A stretch of 12,607 bases of DNA, taken from positions 1 to 12,607 of the forward strand of contig CAIOXR010000076.1 in the NCBI GenBank assembly GCA_903862375.1, given 5' to 3'. This DNA is from an uncultured bacterium. Its GTDB lineage: Bacteria > Patescibacteriota > Minisyncoccia > Phycocordibacterales > UBA9973. A program made the position numbers and the translations under genes. The notes under the pieces are model-generated. The model worked only from the letters and a program-made list of their open reading frames with translations. It was not told the DNA's origin and searched no databases. Position 1 is the stretch's first letter. Every line of letters begins with the position of its first letter. Shown here piece by piece: positions 12,085 through 12,607 of the stretch.

Positions 12085-12607
12085 CTATTGTATAGATTCT
12101 AAATTGTTTAATAATGGAGTTTCTAAAACTGAATCGACATTTAAAGCCGTTGACTTATCGAATTCATTATTTTTTATGGGAGCTACAGCAGATACAGGTT
12201 CAGAAATATTTACTGTTTTTAAACTATCTTCTGAAGTTATCATAGAAGATACTTTCTCTTTTGATTGAGACACTTCAGATAAATTAGTAGAAATGTTTAG
12301 AGTAGGCTGAATAATTATTAAATTATTATCTAATATTTTTTGTAATTGTTCTTTATCTATACAAACCTCATCTATACATAATCTTTTAGTATGAACTTCA
12401 CCAAAAAATACTAGACTTATATTATTCGTCGCCTCAGACAAAAACGATTTAATCATACTCCCCAACGACGTAGCCTTTGAAGTATCCAGAGATGATAGAT
12501 CTGTAATCTTTAAATTCATCTCTACTATTGCATCTACTAAATAAGGAGTGATGTTTGCATAAGAGATGGATTTAAGATTAGTTTTAGGGTCTGTAGATAC
12601 AAGATCA
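12085..12607 (-). CDS. C-terminal part of a fibre-like surface protein with S74-type chaperone tail (5' end beyond window)
   Basis: The frame stays open to the right edge, so the ATG at 12519 is probably internal. The upstream residues (LVSTDPKTNLKSISYANITP, then YLVDAIVEMNLKI) look like the end of a peptidase S74 intramolecular chaperone domain, which in phage fibres and CPR surface proteins assembles a trimer and cuts itself off. Its Ser-Lys catalytic part would lie outside the window. The motif VHTKRLCIDEVCIDKEQLQKIL, interrupted here for length as VHTKRLCIDEVC + IDKEQLQKIL, matches a tail often seen after S74 domains in CPR proteins. The last about 70 residues are Ser/Asn-rich and disordered-looking. 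The stop at 12085 is one base from the next start, so this gene and the 660-aa protein gene form an operon. Confidence 0.78.
   Translation of the reverse strand, partial: DLVSTDPKTNLKSISYANITPYLVDAIVEMNLKITDLSSLDTSKATSLGSMIKSFLSEATNNISLVFFGEVHTKRLCIDEVCIDKEQLQKILDNNLIIIQPTLNISTNLSEVSQSKEKVSSMITSEDSLKTVNISEPVSAVAPIKNNEFDKSTALNVDSVLETPLLNNLESIQ

Noticed and set aside
1..12607. CRISPR array, tRNA or rRNA genes
   Set aside because: No regularly spaced repeats beyond those listed and no cloverleaf or rRNA-like segments were seen on either strand.

Overview
The window looks like a chromosomal segment from a Patescibacteria (CPR, Parcubacteria-like) genome. This rests on very low GC, Shine-Dalgarno-poor starts, cysteine-rich zinc-ribbon paralogs of a type I associate with Parcubacteria, surface proteins with repeated 'GxAWxxNxGWIxF' motifs, and a fibre-like protein ending in an S74-type chaperone tail followed by an 'LCIDEVC' motif. 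UGA is used as a stop, so code 11 fits. All real genes are on the minus strand except one transposase, so transcription mostly runs from right to left.

Right to left on the minus strand: (i) 12607-10101 holds the 3' end of a large fibre-like surface protein (cut by the window edge) and, one base after its stop, a 660-aa membrane protein with three extracellular repeats and two carboxypeptidase-regulatory-like folds. (ii) 10100-9905 is a structured intergenic stretch with a candidate promoter. (iii) 9904-8984 holds rpsL and rpsG, followed at once by a strong hairpin terminator. (iv) 8983-7689 is a complex intergenic region: a relic resembling a second S7 C-terminus, then a 1039-bp IS30-family element on the plus strand, then the fusA promoter. 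(v) 7688-5547 is fusA with its own terminator. (vi) 5338-3247 is a two-gene unit encoding a membrane-anchored FKBP prolyl isomerase and an HlyD/MacA-like membrane fusion protein, ended by a terminator. (vii) 3184-1 holds two tandem paralogs of a zinc-ribbon, cysteine-rich family; the second runs off the left edge.

The clearest new observation is that the IS30-family element sits inside one arm of a rho-independent terminator. Removing bases 7781-8819 and one copy of the 3-bp target duplication (ATC) rebuilds a perfect 14-bp stem with a TATT loop. This fixes the element's ends and shows the pre-insertion state. Also notable are the signs of recombination between the tandem paralogs (an 82-bp perfectly shared block next to a sharply GC-richer patch), the S7 tail relic, and an unusual beta-rich insert in the membrane fusion protein.

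The str-type genes (rpsL, rpsG, fusA) serve translation. The FKBP/adaptor pair probably acts at the cell envelope in protein folding and export or efflux, although no ATPase or permease partner lies in the window. The two right-hand genes probably form a surface-fibre module. The zinc-ribbon paralogs have no known function that I can support.
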